Shown here: positions 1-6,390 of the stretch, piece by piece | Position numbering within the stretch: position 1 is the first letter of the stretch | How the letters are laid out: every line of letters begins with the position of its first letter | Origin: Candidatus Dadabacteria bacterium | GTDB lineage: Bacteria; Desulfobacterota_D; UBA1144; Nemesobacterales; UBA2774 | Assembly (NCBI GenBank): GCA_020027805.1 | Contig: JAHKKQ010000111.1 | Span: 1-7,159 of the forward strand | Direction: 5' to 3' | Length of the DNA: 7,159 nt | The notes under the pieces: generated by a model | The model's database searches: none | What the model saw: only the letters and a program-made list of their open reading frames with translations | What the model was told of the DNA's origin: nothing | Position numbers and translations under genes: made by a program

Positions 1-2414
1 GGTGCAGGGTCAAAAACAAGGAGGAGGTAATAAAAAGAGGGGCTTCCGAAGCGCACGTCGAGCTGGAATTCGAATCCGAAGGGAACAGGTACAGGATCCT
101 GAGGACCATATCGAAAAAAAAGGGAGGCTCACAGAGCTCGATAGACCTCCAGGTGTTCGACGGCGGTTCGGGCTCATACACACCGCTCGACCAGGGTACT
201 AAGGCTCAGGTCACAATCGAGAAGATATTGAAGATGGATTACAACTCCTTCATTTGCTCGTCGTTCATACTGCAGGGAATGGCCGACGAGTTTACGAAGA
301 GGACTCCCGCCGAGAGAAAGGAAGTGTTGTCGAAGATACTCGAGCTCGACGAATACGAGACGCTCACGAGAAAAGCCCGCGAGCACGCCCAGGCTTCAGG
401 CGTGTCTGTGACCTCGCTCGAAACCGAAGCCTCGCGGCTGGACGGTGAAATTTCTCAAAAAGAAGTAATCGAAAAGAAGCTCCTGGGACTAAGAAAAGAG
501 GACGAAACCGTTTCGTCCGGCATCGCGGAGTTCGAGACGATACGCGGTAATCTCATAGGGGAATTCGAATCCGTAAAGTCCAGGCTCGAGACGCTTGTAA
601 GACTGGGCAAAGAGAGGGATACCCTGCTGTCTCTATGCGTCAGGCTCGAAGAAGAGGCACTCGCCCTCGGGGAAGGTATAAAGAAAGACCGGGATATCCT
701 TTCGAGGGAGGGAGAGATAGAGGACGGTTATAAGAGGCTCAGGGACGCCGCGGACCGGGACCGGGCGCTCGATGAAAAAAGGGCCGAAGCCCTGATACTC
801 GATACGCAGAGTTCCGCGCTCAACCACAAGATCAGCCAAAAAAGAACAGAGCTCGAGATGAGGGCCAAGGAGCTCTCCTCGAAAATAAAAGTACTCGAAG
901 CCAGGGCCGCATCGTCCGGCAGGCTAAAGAAAGAGATCGAGGTAATTAGCGCCCGAATCGGAGAGTGTACCGAGACCTCACGGAGGGCCGATGGGTTAAG
1001 GGGAGAGCTAGGGAGAATTGGCGGGGAGAAGGAAGCGGCGGGGGCGAGAATATCCGAGCTCAATAAAAGAAAAACCGAGGAAGAGCAAAAGCTGCATGTG
1101 CTTACGGCGGGGGACACGGGGGCCCACTGCCCGCTCTGCGAATCGCCGCTCGAGGAAGAGGCGAGAGCCGCCCTCGCTGAAAAGCTCAAGACGGCGATCA
1201 TGGGACTCGGCGACGATATACTGGCAGCCGGGAAGGACATCGCGGCGCTCGAAGATAGAGAGAAAGCGCTCTACAAAGAGCTCACCCCGGCCGATGCCGG
1301 GATCAAGCTGCTGCCCGGACTGCACAAGGAGCATGGCGAAAAGGAGCAGGGCCTCAGGGAAGCAGAAGCAGCCGCAATCGAGCTAGTGGAAGCCGGAAAC
1401 AGTTACGACGGCGTCTCTAAAACGATAGCCGGCGATGAATTCAAAAAAGAGTACGATGCGGAGCGGAAAGAACTCGAACAGAAAAGGGACGCGCTCGGCT
1501 ACGACGATAGAGAGCACAGGGCCGTCAAGGATGCGCTTAAAAAGCTCGAGCATGCGTCTGGTGACAAAGAAATGCTCGAGAGAGCGAGGCTCGGCCTTAG
1601 ACTCCGCGAGAGCGAGGAGAAGAAGCTGACTGAGAGGCTGGTAGAGGGAAAGAAGAGACTCGAAGAAATTGAAAATGAAATTAGTGGTCTCAGCGGCATA
1701 GAAACCCTCGCGAGGGAGGTGAAGGAAAAGATGTCGGCAGTCGAGAGCAGGGCGACGGCCCTTAAAAAACAAAAGGACGGGCTGATCATGGACATAAGCA
1801 GGGACATAAGCGCTCTCGAAAGGATAGAGCAGCTCGCGGTCAGAAAAAGCGAGATAAATATTAAAATCGGGGAGACGAATCACGAGCTCCTGATATTCCA
1901 GGAGCTCGCTAAAGCCTTCGGGAAGAACGGGCTCCAGGCGCTGATAATAGAGCACGCGGTCCCCGAGATCGAGGTGGAGGCGAACAAGATACTCAACAAG
2001 CTTACGGAAGGCAGCATGACGCTCAGCCTCGAGATGGTGAGGCCGACGCAGAAAGGGGGAGAGAAGGAGACCCTCGAAATCTATATAGGGGACTCGTCGG
2101 GGACGCGGAGCTACGAGACTTTCTCGGGGGGAGAGGCGTTCAGGATAGATTTCGCGCTCCGGGTCGGAATCTCGAAATTCATAGCGAACCGGTCGGGCGC
2201 GCAGCTGAGAACACTTGTAATCGACGAAGGATTCGGAACGCAGGACAGGGACGGGTTGAACCAGTTCGTGCAGGTGATAAATTCCATAAAGGACGACTTC
2301 GACAAAATACTGGCGATAACCCATGTCGACGAGCTGAAGGAAAGATTCCCGGTCAGAATCGAAGTGACGAAGGAGCCGGGTTCGGGCTCCAGATTCGAAG
2401 TGGTGTACACATGA
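1..2414 (+). CDS. sbcC: SbcC/Rad50-type exonuclease ATPase subunit, 5' truncated by window start
   Basis: DNA double-strand-break repair ATPase of the SMC-like SbcC/Rad50 family; family members work with the nuclease SbcD/Mre11 to open hairpins and trim DNA ends in the cytoplasm. The frame is open from the window edge (first full codon at base 3), leaving 803 visible residues. Only the N-terminal part with the Walker A loop is missing, probably about 60 residues. Visible landmarks, numbered from the first full codon: strand pattern typical of the N-lobe (VELEF...RYRILR, about 19-34), Q-loop FILQG with Gln91 followed by the family-like TPAERKEVLSKILELDEYE, and long charged coiled coils on both sides of a zinc hook CPLC (Cys376, Cys379). 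The C-lobe has the signature FSGGE (707-711), Walker B LVIDEGFG (Asp741, Glu742) and switch His774 in AITHVDE. There is no frameshift. A codon-153 GTG is merely internal. An sbcD partner would be expected upstream, outside the window. Identification is firm; the SbcC versus Rad50 label is convention. Confidence 0.95.
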   Translation, partial: CRVKNKEEVIKRGASEAHVELEFESEGNRYRILRTISKKKGGSQSSIDLQVFDGGSGSYTPLDQGTKAQVTIEKILKMDYNSFICSSFILQGMADEFTKRTPAERKEVLSKILELDEYETLTRKAREHAQASGVSVTSLETEASRLDGEISQKEVIEKKLLGLRKEDETVSSGIAEFETIRGNLIGEFESVKSRLETLVRLGKERDTLLSLCVRLEEEALALGEGIKKDRDILSREGEIEDGYKRLRDAADRDRALDEKRAEALILDTQSSALNHKISQKRTELEMRAKELSSKIKVLEARAASSGRLKKEIEVISARIGECTETSRRADGLRGELGRIGGEKEAAGARISELNKRKTEEEQKLHVLTAGDTGAHCPLCESPLEEEARAALAEKLKTAIMGLGDDILAAGKDIAALEDREKALYKELTPADAGIKLLPGLHKEHGEKEQGLREAEAAAIELVEAGNSYDGVSKTIAGDEFKKEYDAERKELEQKRDALGYDDREHRAVKDALKKLEHASGDKEMLERARLGLRLRESEEKKLTERLVEGKKRLEEIENEISGLSGIETLAREVKEKMSAVESRATALKKQKDGLIMDISRDISALERIEQLAVRKSEINIKIGETNHELLIFQELAKAFGKNGLQALIIEHAVPEIEVEANKILNKLTEGSMTLSLEMVRPTQKGGEKETLEIYIGDSSGTRSYETFSGGEAFRIDFALRVGISKFIANRSGAQLRTLVIDEGFGTQDRDGLNQFVQVINSIKDDFDKILAITHVDELKERFPVRIEVTKEPGSGSRFEVVYT

Positions 2415-2471
2415 GGCGCTTCATGGTCGGCAGCCGGAGGAAATAAGAAGAAACAGTATCCGAGTATATAT

Positions 2472-3077
2472 ATGAACTGGCTGGATATAGCTATAGCCGC
2501 GATAATCGCTCTTTTTACGCTCGTCGGGTTCTCGAGAGGACTCGTGAATCAGATATTTTCCATCGCCGCCCTCCTGGGGGGACTGATCATCGGCTTTATT
2601 TTTTACGATGTATTGGGCGATGTGTTTATCAAGGAAAGACTTGTGGAAAACAAGTCCGTAGCCGACGTCGGGGGCTTCATCGTGCTGGCATTCGCGGCGT
2701 ATGTGATCATCCAGACAGCGGGATGGATGACGACCAAGCTGATAGGCACGCTGCAGATGAGCTGGCTCAACAGGATATGCGGAGGGGCCGTGGGGGCGCT
2801 TATGGGAGCGGTCACCGCGTTTTTACTGTCATCGTGCCTGAGTCTCTTCTACCCGCAACAGGACCCTGTCTTCAAAAGCTCCGTGCTGCTCCCTTATCTG
2901 AACGAGGCGGCGCTTATCGCCAGAGACGCCCTCCCCGAGGACTTCGAGAAGAGCTTTAACGGCGCGAGGGACCTGGTGAGGGAAGAGGGACTCAACGCCG
3001 CTATGAAAATAAAGGATTCGGAAGCTGTAAAGGAAATCCTGAGGCCGGATGACGGCCCGCAAAAGAAAAAGGATTGA
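2472..3077 (+). CDS. CvpA family inner-membrane protein
   Basis: A 201-residue membrane protein of the CvpA (colicin V production) family. The E. coli member is needed for colicin V export and for envelope robustness; the molecular activity of the family is unsettled. Four hydrophobic segments are visible at about residues 4-20, 29-48, 65-86 and 100-126. The family pattern is clear: NWLDIAI at the start, GFSRGLVNQI after the first segment, and WLNRICGGAVGALMGAV introducing the last one. The tail (about 127-201) is soluble and charged, ending in KKKD. ATG 2472 is the only usable start in an open frame that begins just after the sbcC stop. Its translation signal is odd: a good GGAGG lies at 2436-2440, 31 bases away, with only purine-rich AAGAAGAAA (2445-2453) closer. 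It follows sbcC by 57 bases, so co-transcription is plausible. The family call is strong; the exact role is unknown. Confidence 0.9.
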   Translation: MNWLDIAIAAIIALFTLVGFSRGLVNQIFSIAALLGGLIIGFIFYDVLGDVFIKERLVENKSVADVGGFIVLAFAAYVIIQTAGWMTTKLIGTLQMSWLNRICGGAVGALMGAVTAFLLSSCLSLFYPQQDPVFKSSVLLPYLNEAALIARDALPEDFEKSFNGARDLVREEGLNAAMKIKDSEAVKEILRPDDGPQKKKD

Positions 3078-3165
3078 TCATCCGCCTCCGGCGCCGCAAA
3101 CGCCGCGCGATTATAGAAGCGCGCCGCACCCGGATGCCGAGGCTTTCTTAATGACGGAAGTTTGG

Positions 3166-3174
3166 TAATATTAT
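3166..3174 (+). promoter_or_regulatory. Candidate -10 element for a leaderless fbp transcript
   Basis: TAATAT (3166-3171) overlaps TATTAT (3169-3174), which matches the sigma-70 -10 consensus at 5 of 6 positions. Transcription from the second box would begin at or within a base or two of the fbp ATG at 3181. That fits the lack of a Shine-Dalgarno sequence before this start. The expected -35 region (about 3144-3151, TTTCTTAA) is poor, so this is a suggestion, not a firm promoter. Confidence 0.25.
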
Positions 3175-3180
3175 CGGGTA

Positions 3181-4194
3181 ATGATAGGCGTTGAAACGTT
3201 AGACGAGTTCGTCATAAGGAAGCAGACCGAATTCCCCTATGCGCGCGGGGACCTCTCGAGACTGCTCAGGGACATCGGCCTCGCGGCAAAGATAGTGAAT
3301 AGAGAGGTTAACAAGGCGGGGCTCGTCGATATACTCGGGAGCACGGGGAAAACGAACGTTCAGGGTGAGGAGGTCAAGAAGCTCGACGTGTTCGCCAACC
3401 GGAGGTTCATCGCGGCTCTCGAGCTCGGGGGGCAATGCCGCGGTGTCGCATCCGAAGAGAACAAGGACTTCATAACGTTCCGGGACGGAGTATCTAAAGA
3501 CGCAGATTACGTCGTAGCCCTCGACCCCCTCGACGGCTCGTCGAATATAGACGTCAACGTTTCGGTCGGAACTATATTTTCGATCTACAGACGTGTCACT
3601 CCATCTGAAGGGCCCGTTACAGCGGAAGACTTCCTGCAGAAGGGAAGGAATCAGGCGGCCGCGGGATATATAATATACGGCTCCTCCACGATGCTCGTAT
3701 ATACAACGGGATACGGCGTAAACGGGTTCACTCTCGACCCTTCGATTGGCGAGTTCTGCCTCTCTCACCCGGACATGAAAATACCGAAAACCGGAAAGAC
3801 CTATTCGGTCAACCAGGGCAATTTCCTGAGCTTCCCCGAAGGCGTAAAACAGTTCATCAGGCATTGCAAGGAAATAGACAAGGCCACGGACCGTCCTTAC
3901 TCGCTAAGGTATATCGGCTCGATGGTCGCGGACATACACAGGAACCTCATAACCGGCGGAATATTCCTCTATCCCGCGACCACGGACGCACCCAACGGCA
4001 AGCTGAGGCTCCTCTACGAATGCAACCCGATGTCATTCATCGTGGAGCAGGCCGGGGGAAGGGCGACTGACGGGTCGAGACATATACAGGACATAGAGCC
4101 AAGGGAGCTGCATCAGCGGACGCCCATATTCATAGGCTCGGAACTGCTCGTATTGAAGCTTGAGGAGTTCCTGAGAGAGGGTGCCGGGAGCTGA
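3181..4194 (+). CDS. fbp: Class I fructose-1,6-bisphosphatase
   Basis: Cytoplasmic gluconeogenic enzyme that hydrolyses fructose 1,6-bisphosphate to fructose 6-phosphate and phosphate, using Mg2+. The 337 residues match the usual class I length (E. coli Fbp is 332) and align along the whole protein. Metal and catalytic residues are in place: Glu92-Glu93 in ASEEN, Asp115 and Asp118 in DPLDGSSNIDVNVSVG (115-130), and Glu280 in GKLRLLYECNPM (273-284). Other family blocks are INxxVNKAGLVDILG-like (about 39-53), AGYIIYGSSTMLVYTTG (161-177) and RYIGSMVADIHRN (243-255). ATG 3181 places the conserved TLDEFVIRKQ at the expected N-terminus, and an upstream ATG at 3151 hits a stop after five codons. No Shine-Dalgarno lies within 15 bases; a TATTAT box at 3169-3174 sits so close that a leaderless transcript is possible. 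It lies 103 bases after cvpA with no obvious functional link. No key residue is missing. Confidence 0.97.
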   Translation: MIGVETLDEFVIRKQTEFPYARGDLSRLLRDIGLAAKIVNREVNKAGLVDILGSTGKTNVQGEEVKKLDVFANRRFIAALELGGQCRGVASEENKDFITFRDGVSKDADYVVALDPLDGSSNIDVNVSVGTIFSIYRRVTPSEGPVTAEDFLQKGRNQAAAGYIIYGSSTMLVYTTGYGVNGFTLDPSIGEFCLSHPDMKIPKTGKTYSVNQGNFLSFPEGVKQFIRHCKEIDKATDRPYSLRYIGSMVADIHRNLITGGIFLYPATTDAPNGKLRLLYECNPMSFIVEQAGGRATDGSRHIQDIEPRELHQRTPIFIGSELLVLKLEEFLREGAGS

Positions 4195-4270
4195 GATCGG
4201 GCATCGCGACCGCCCCTCACACCCGGGCGCGGAGACTTTTTGACCGCGTCTTATAACCGCTCACAATCCC

Positions 4271-4285
4271 TTAACAATCTGTTAA
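4271..4285. promoter_or_regulatory. Perfect operator-like inverted repeat TTAACA-ATC-TGTTAA
   Basis: Six-base perfect inverted arms (4271-4276 and 4280-4285) are separated by three bases, in the AT-rich gap between fbp and the small acidic gene. The site lies 43 bases before the candidate -35 box of the acidic gene, a position where an activator or repressor dimer could bind. A short AT-rich palindrome can also arise by chance; no second copy is seen in the window. Confidence 0.25.
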
Positions 4286-4328
4286 TAATCCTCTCCGGAT
4301 TCGCGCCAATAACGGCCTCCCGATTCAC

Positions 4329-4356
4329 TTGACATTTCAAAGTCAGGGTGTATCGT
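4329..4356 (+). promoter_or_regulatory. Sigma-70-like promoter of the acidic small gene
   Basis: A perfect -35 hexamer TTGACA (4329-4334) is followed after 16 bases by TATCGT (4351-4356), which matches the -10 consensus at 4 of 6 positions. Transcription would begin near 4363 and give a leader of roughly 25 bases containing the AGGAG site before ATG 4389. This is the best promoter match I see in the window. The -10 is imperfect. Confidence 0.5.
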
Positions 4357-4376
4357 TTCAGATAAATCACGCCTAT

Positions 4377-4381
4377 AGGAG
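4377..4381 (+). promoter_or_regulatory. Shine-Dalgarno site AGGAG deciding the start of the acidic gene
   Basis: AGGAG stands 7 bases before ATG 4389, ideal spacing. It decides in favour of this start over the upstream in-frame TTG at 4329, which is part of the -35 hexamer and would lie upstream of the transcript. Confidence 0.7.
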
Positions 4382-4388
4382 AATTATC

Positions 4389-4571
4389 ATGGTAATCGAA
4401 CTTGAATTGCTTGAAAAGGACGATGACTGGGAAGACGATGAGGACGAGTGGGACGAGGACGAAGAAGAACTATGGGACGAGGAAGACGAAGACGGTCTGG
4501 ATGAAGACGAGGAATGGGACGAAGAAGACGAAGAGGAGTGGGAACAGGAAGAGGAAAAGTCCATCAACTGA
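4389..4571 (+). CDS. Small, extremely acidic Trp-repeat protein, function unknown
   Basis: A 60-residue protein I do not recognise. By my count 40 residues are Asp or Glu (25 Glu, 15 Asp), five are Trp, and only two are Lys; Arg, His and Cys are absent. It opens with a short amphipathic stretch (MVIELELLEK), then an acidic domain punctuated by Trp at 14, 21, 29, 43 and 51. Spacings are 7, 8, 14 and 8, suggesting units of 7-8 residues of the form W-D/E-rich. The DNA shows the same: TGGGACGA recurs at 4449, 4473 and 4515. There is no signal peptide or membrane segment. It has its own promoter-like sequence and an ideal ribosome site, so it is probably a real, separately expressed gene. Acidic proteins of this kind can mimic DNA, bind cations or basic proteins, or act as chaperones; nothing here selects among these. 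The reverse strand is open too, but only as a poly-Ser shadow. Confidence 0.75.
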   Translation: MVIELELLEKDDDWEDDEDEWDEDEEELWDEEDEDGLDEDEEWDEEDEEEWEQEEEKSIN

Positions 4572-4579
4572 GAATCAGC

Positions 4580-4597
4580 TTACACAATTTACACAAT
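4580..4597. repeat. Perfect tandem 9-mer TTACACAAT x2
   Basis: TTACACAAT occurs twice head-to-tail (4580-4588 and 4589-4597), starting 8 bases after the stop codon of the acidic gene. Two copies are too few to call it an iteron array. It could be a protein-binding direct repeat or chance in AT-rich DNA. Confidence 0.5.
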
Positions 4598-4663
4598 AAC
4601 GAACATCTCAATTAGTTTCCGGGAAAATCAGACAAGCACTTGAATTTAAGTATCCGACACGCG

Positions 4664-4706
4664 CCGCGTTGTTTTTAATCTTCGGATTGAAATAACGATA
4701 GCGCGG
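4664..4706 (+). other. Hairpin with C(UUCG)G tetraloop downstream of the acidic gene
   Basis: As + strand RNA, 4673-4680 pairs with 4685-4692 (8 bp, one G-U) around a UUCG loop at 4681-4684 closed by C4680-G4685, the especially stable C(UUCG)G loop. After an internal loop, CCGCG (4664-4668) pairs with CGCGG (4702-4706). No uridine run follows (UUUAAAAAAA), so it is not a standard Rho-independent terminator. It may protect or define the 3' end of the acidic-gene mRNA. The opposite strand would carry the less stable UGAA-type complement loop. Confidence 0.4.
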
Positions 4707-4732
4707 TTTAAAAAAAGAAAATCGAATAAGGA

Positions 4733-4776
4733 TGGTGCCCGGGGACGGACTCGAACCGGCACGGTACTAACCCGAG
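4733..4776 (-). pseudogene. 3' fragment of a tRNA-Leu gene (variable arm, T-arm, acceptor strand, CCA)
   Basis: Read on the - strand this is the 3' part of a leucine tRNA: a shortened variable arm (CGG...CCG), the T-arm with intact loop TTCGAGT, the acceptor strand CCCGGGC, discriminator A and an encoded CCA (4733-4735). Bases 4736-4764 match the intact tRNA-Leu at 6391-6419 at 28 of 29 positions in the same orientation, and the match continues loosely to 4776. The single mismatch (4745) breaks a T-stem pair, and the D-arm, anticodon arm and 5' acceptor strand are absent, so it cannot be a working tRNA. It begins 34 bases past the stop of the HD-GYP gene. It is either a remnant attachment site or a decayed duplicate. 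Confidence 0.8.
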
Positions 4777-4810
4777 CCTGAACAAAGCAAATGCGGCCCG
4801 CTTGACATTC

Positions 4811-6130
4811 TCATGCATAAGTCCCCCGACCAGCTCCGGACTCGGCTGTATATTCGTTGATCTGATGCACGAGCTGCTTCAGGTATTCCGAGCCCGAATC
4901 CGCTATCCGGTTCCTGATGTTTTTCCATTCGTCGATAGGGATTTCTAAAAATATATCGACCACACGGGGATCGAACTGGGAGCCCGAGGCTTCGGTTATC
5001 CTCCTCACCGCGTCCTCGAACGGGAGGGCCTCCCTGTAGCTTCTTCTGGAAGTCATGGCGTCGAGCGCGTCCGCTACGGAAAATATCCTCGCTCCCAGCG
5101 GTATTTCATCCTTCGACATGCCTGCCGGATAGCCTTGTCCGTCGTATCTCTCGTGATGCGTATGAACTATCGCAGCCGAATCCTCCAGAAATTCTATGTT
5201 CTTAAGCAGCCCATAGCCGAATTCAGGGTGCTTCTTCATCAGCTTCCATTCTTCATTGGTGAGCTTGTCCGGTTTGAGCAGGATATGGTCGGGAATGCCG
5301 ATCTTTCCGATATCGTGCAGGAGAGCGCCTTTGGCCATCACAGACAGATCTTCGTCGCTCAGCTTGGCATGTTTGCCGAGATGGACCGCGTACTCAGTGA
5401 CCCTGTATGAGTGATAACCCGTCTCATACTCTCTCAGGTCGAGCGCGAGTATCATCGCTTCTAGCGTTCCGAAATACGCCCGCACGAGCTCATTCTGCTG
5501 CTCCCTTATCGCCCGGGTCGCCTCCTCAATCTTCTCGTTCAGCGTCTCGTTGAATTTTTGAGTCTGATGGAGGAGCTCGAGATTGCTTCTGTGCGTGTCT
5601 TCGATCGTCTGCAGCATCTCGTTGAAGGAGCCCGCAAGTATGCAAATCTCATCCGCTTTCCCCGGATTCTCGATCCTGTAGGAATAATCACCTTTCTTGA
5701 CGGTCTTCGTCGCCGTTATCAGGCGCTCTATCGGTTTTGTGATTCTGGATGGAAAGAGAATCGCTATTATTCCGCCGAAAACGAGCACCAAGCCTACTAT
5801 GATAAGCGTGTACGTGTAGTTGTACTTTATCTGCTCGTCCACGAGCGTCACCGCGCGGTCGACTATCTCTTTTCCGAAGCCGGGTTCCGAATGTAACTTA
5901 CTATCGGGGGTAGAGAACAATTTTTGCAGCGTGGAATATCGACCCTGGAGATTCAAAGCCGATTCGTTCAGCTTATAAACGTTGAATAGAAAAAGCCCCC
6001 CGATGATCAACATAAGAACCAGCATGAGGCCGAATCCGAGTCTGATCTGTTTGCTGAGCTTCAATTTACCTTTTACCCGACACCTTTTGGATCGTAGGAA
6101 AATAATTCTACCCGATAATGTCCCCTTCAC
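4811..6130 (-). CDS. Membrane-anchored HAMP/HD-GYP protein, probable c-di-GMP phosphodiesterase
   Basis: HD-GYP proteins hydrolyse cyclic di-GMP and so control motility, biofilm and related traits. Of 439 residues, a transmembrane helix spans about 31-50, a short extracytoplasmic loop 51-105 with no sensor fold I recognise, and a second helix about 106-126. A HAMP linker follows at 127-180 (TKPIERLITAT, DEICILAGSFNEM), then a coiled coil at 181-215 and the HD-GYP domain at about 216-400. Conserved residues are visible: His240 (GYHSYRV), His272-Asp273 with Lys276 (LLHDIGKIGIPD), His301, His325-His326 (HTHHERYDGQGYP, GYP at 333-335) and Asp354 (SVADALDAMTS). There is no GGDEF or EAL domain. GTG 6130 gives the longest frame and overlaps the divergent ORF by 13 bases. 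TTG 6064 may be the true start: it yields MKLSKQIRLGF, a typical N-terminus for this architecture, and follows a TAGAAT box at 6110-6105. The signal sensed is unknown. Confidence 0.93.
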   Translation of the reverse strand: MKGTLSGRIIFLRSKRCRVKGKLKLSKQIRLGFGLMLVLMLIIGGLFLFNVYKLNESALNLQGRYSTLQKLFSTPDSKLHSEPGFGKEIVDRAVTLVDEQIKYNYTYTLIIVGLVLVFGGIIAILFPSRITKPIERLITATKTVKKGDYSYRIENPGKADEICILAGSFNEMLQTIEDTHRSNLELLHQTQKFNETLNEKIEEATRAIREQQNELVRAYFGTLEAMILALDLREYETGYHSYRVTEYAVHLGKHAKLSDEDLSVMAKGALLHDIGKIGIPDHILLKPDKLTNEEWKLMKKHPEFGYGLLKNIEFLEDSAAIVHTHHERYDGQGYPAGMSKDEIPLGARIFSVADALDAMTSRRSYREALPFEDAVRRITEASGSQFDPRVVDIFLEIPIDEWKNIRNRIADSGSEYLKQLVHQINEYTAESGAGRGTYA

Positions 6131-6372
6131 AGACTAATATCTTCTCGGACGAACCGTGTCCGGTTTATGACATTGTTACCGACAGGCGCTATAAGAAGGA
6201 GTGGGCGAGGATGTTGGCTGCCACAGGATGCGTAAACAAAGCAGTGCTCCGGATGAAGCTGGAAAATGGAAATGAGCAACCCGGCGTTACATTCTGTTCG
6301 AAAAGAAAGGGCGCCTCTTTTAACACCTCCCTGCTCGACTTAATCAGCGGAGCCGAAGAAAACGCGGCGTAA
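6118..6372 (+). CDS. Short hypothetical ORF divergent from the HD-GYP gene
   Basis: An 84-codon frame I do not recognise, in the gap between the HD-GYP start and the tRNA-Leu gene. The product is mixed and soluble, with Cys at 14, 38 and 60 and no membrane segment or known motif. The ATG at 6118 has no Shine-Dalgarno and overlaps the longest HD-GYP frame by 13 bases. A better-supported start is ATG 6211, in frame and 9 bases after AAGGAG (6196-6201), which would give 53 residues beginning MLAATGCVNKAVLRMK. The stop (6370-6372) lies inside the loop of a small hairpin that could terminate the oppositely transcribed tRNA. Codon use is not obviously alien. It may be a real small protein, a decayed gene or an accidental frame. 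Confidence 0.4.
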   Translation: MSPSQTNIFSDEPCPVYDIVTDRRYKKEWARMLAATGCVNKAVLRMKLENGNEQPGVTFCSKRKGASFNTSLLDLISGAEENAA

Positions 6373-6376
6373 CCGC
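6356..6376 (-). terminator. Weak intrinsic terminator after tRNA-Leu
   Basis: On the - strand, GCGG (6376-6373) pairs with CCGC (6367-6364) around TTACG, followed by GTTTTCTTC. It lies 15 bases beyond the 3' end of the tRNA, where a terminator is expected. The stem is only 4 bp and the T-run is interrupted, so the call is tentative. Confidence 0.3.
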
Positions 6377-6390
6377 TAGAATACATTATA

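Noticed and set aside
728..1240. 170-codon open frame on the - strand inside sbcC, Ser/Leu-rich
   Set aside because: This is a composition shadow of the Glu/Lys/Leu-rich coiled coil on the other strand.
1383..2324. 313-codon open frame on the - strand inside sbcC
   Set aside because: It is fully antisense to a clear SbcC coding region; its length follows from codon bias, and its product shows no family features.
3105..3124. Hairpin GCGCG/CGCGC between cvpA and fbp as a terminator
   Set aside because: It has a 10-base loop and no following T-run; alternating GC sequence forms such arms easily.
3199..3864. 221-codon open frame on the - strand inside fbp
   Set aside because: It lies antisense to an unambiguous class I FBPase with all catalytic residues.
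4228..4248. Hairpin CGCGG/CCGCG after fbp as a terminator
   Set aside because: The loop is 11 bases and holds the only T-run; no T-run follows the stem.
4329..4388. Upstream TTG start for the acidic gene (80 residues)
   Set aside because: The TTG is part of the TTGACA -35 box; AGGAG and ATG at 4389 give a far better start.
4373..4567. Poly-Ser open frame on the - strand
   Set aside because: It is the mirror of the Asp/Glu codons of the acidic gene, which has the promoter and ribosome site.
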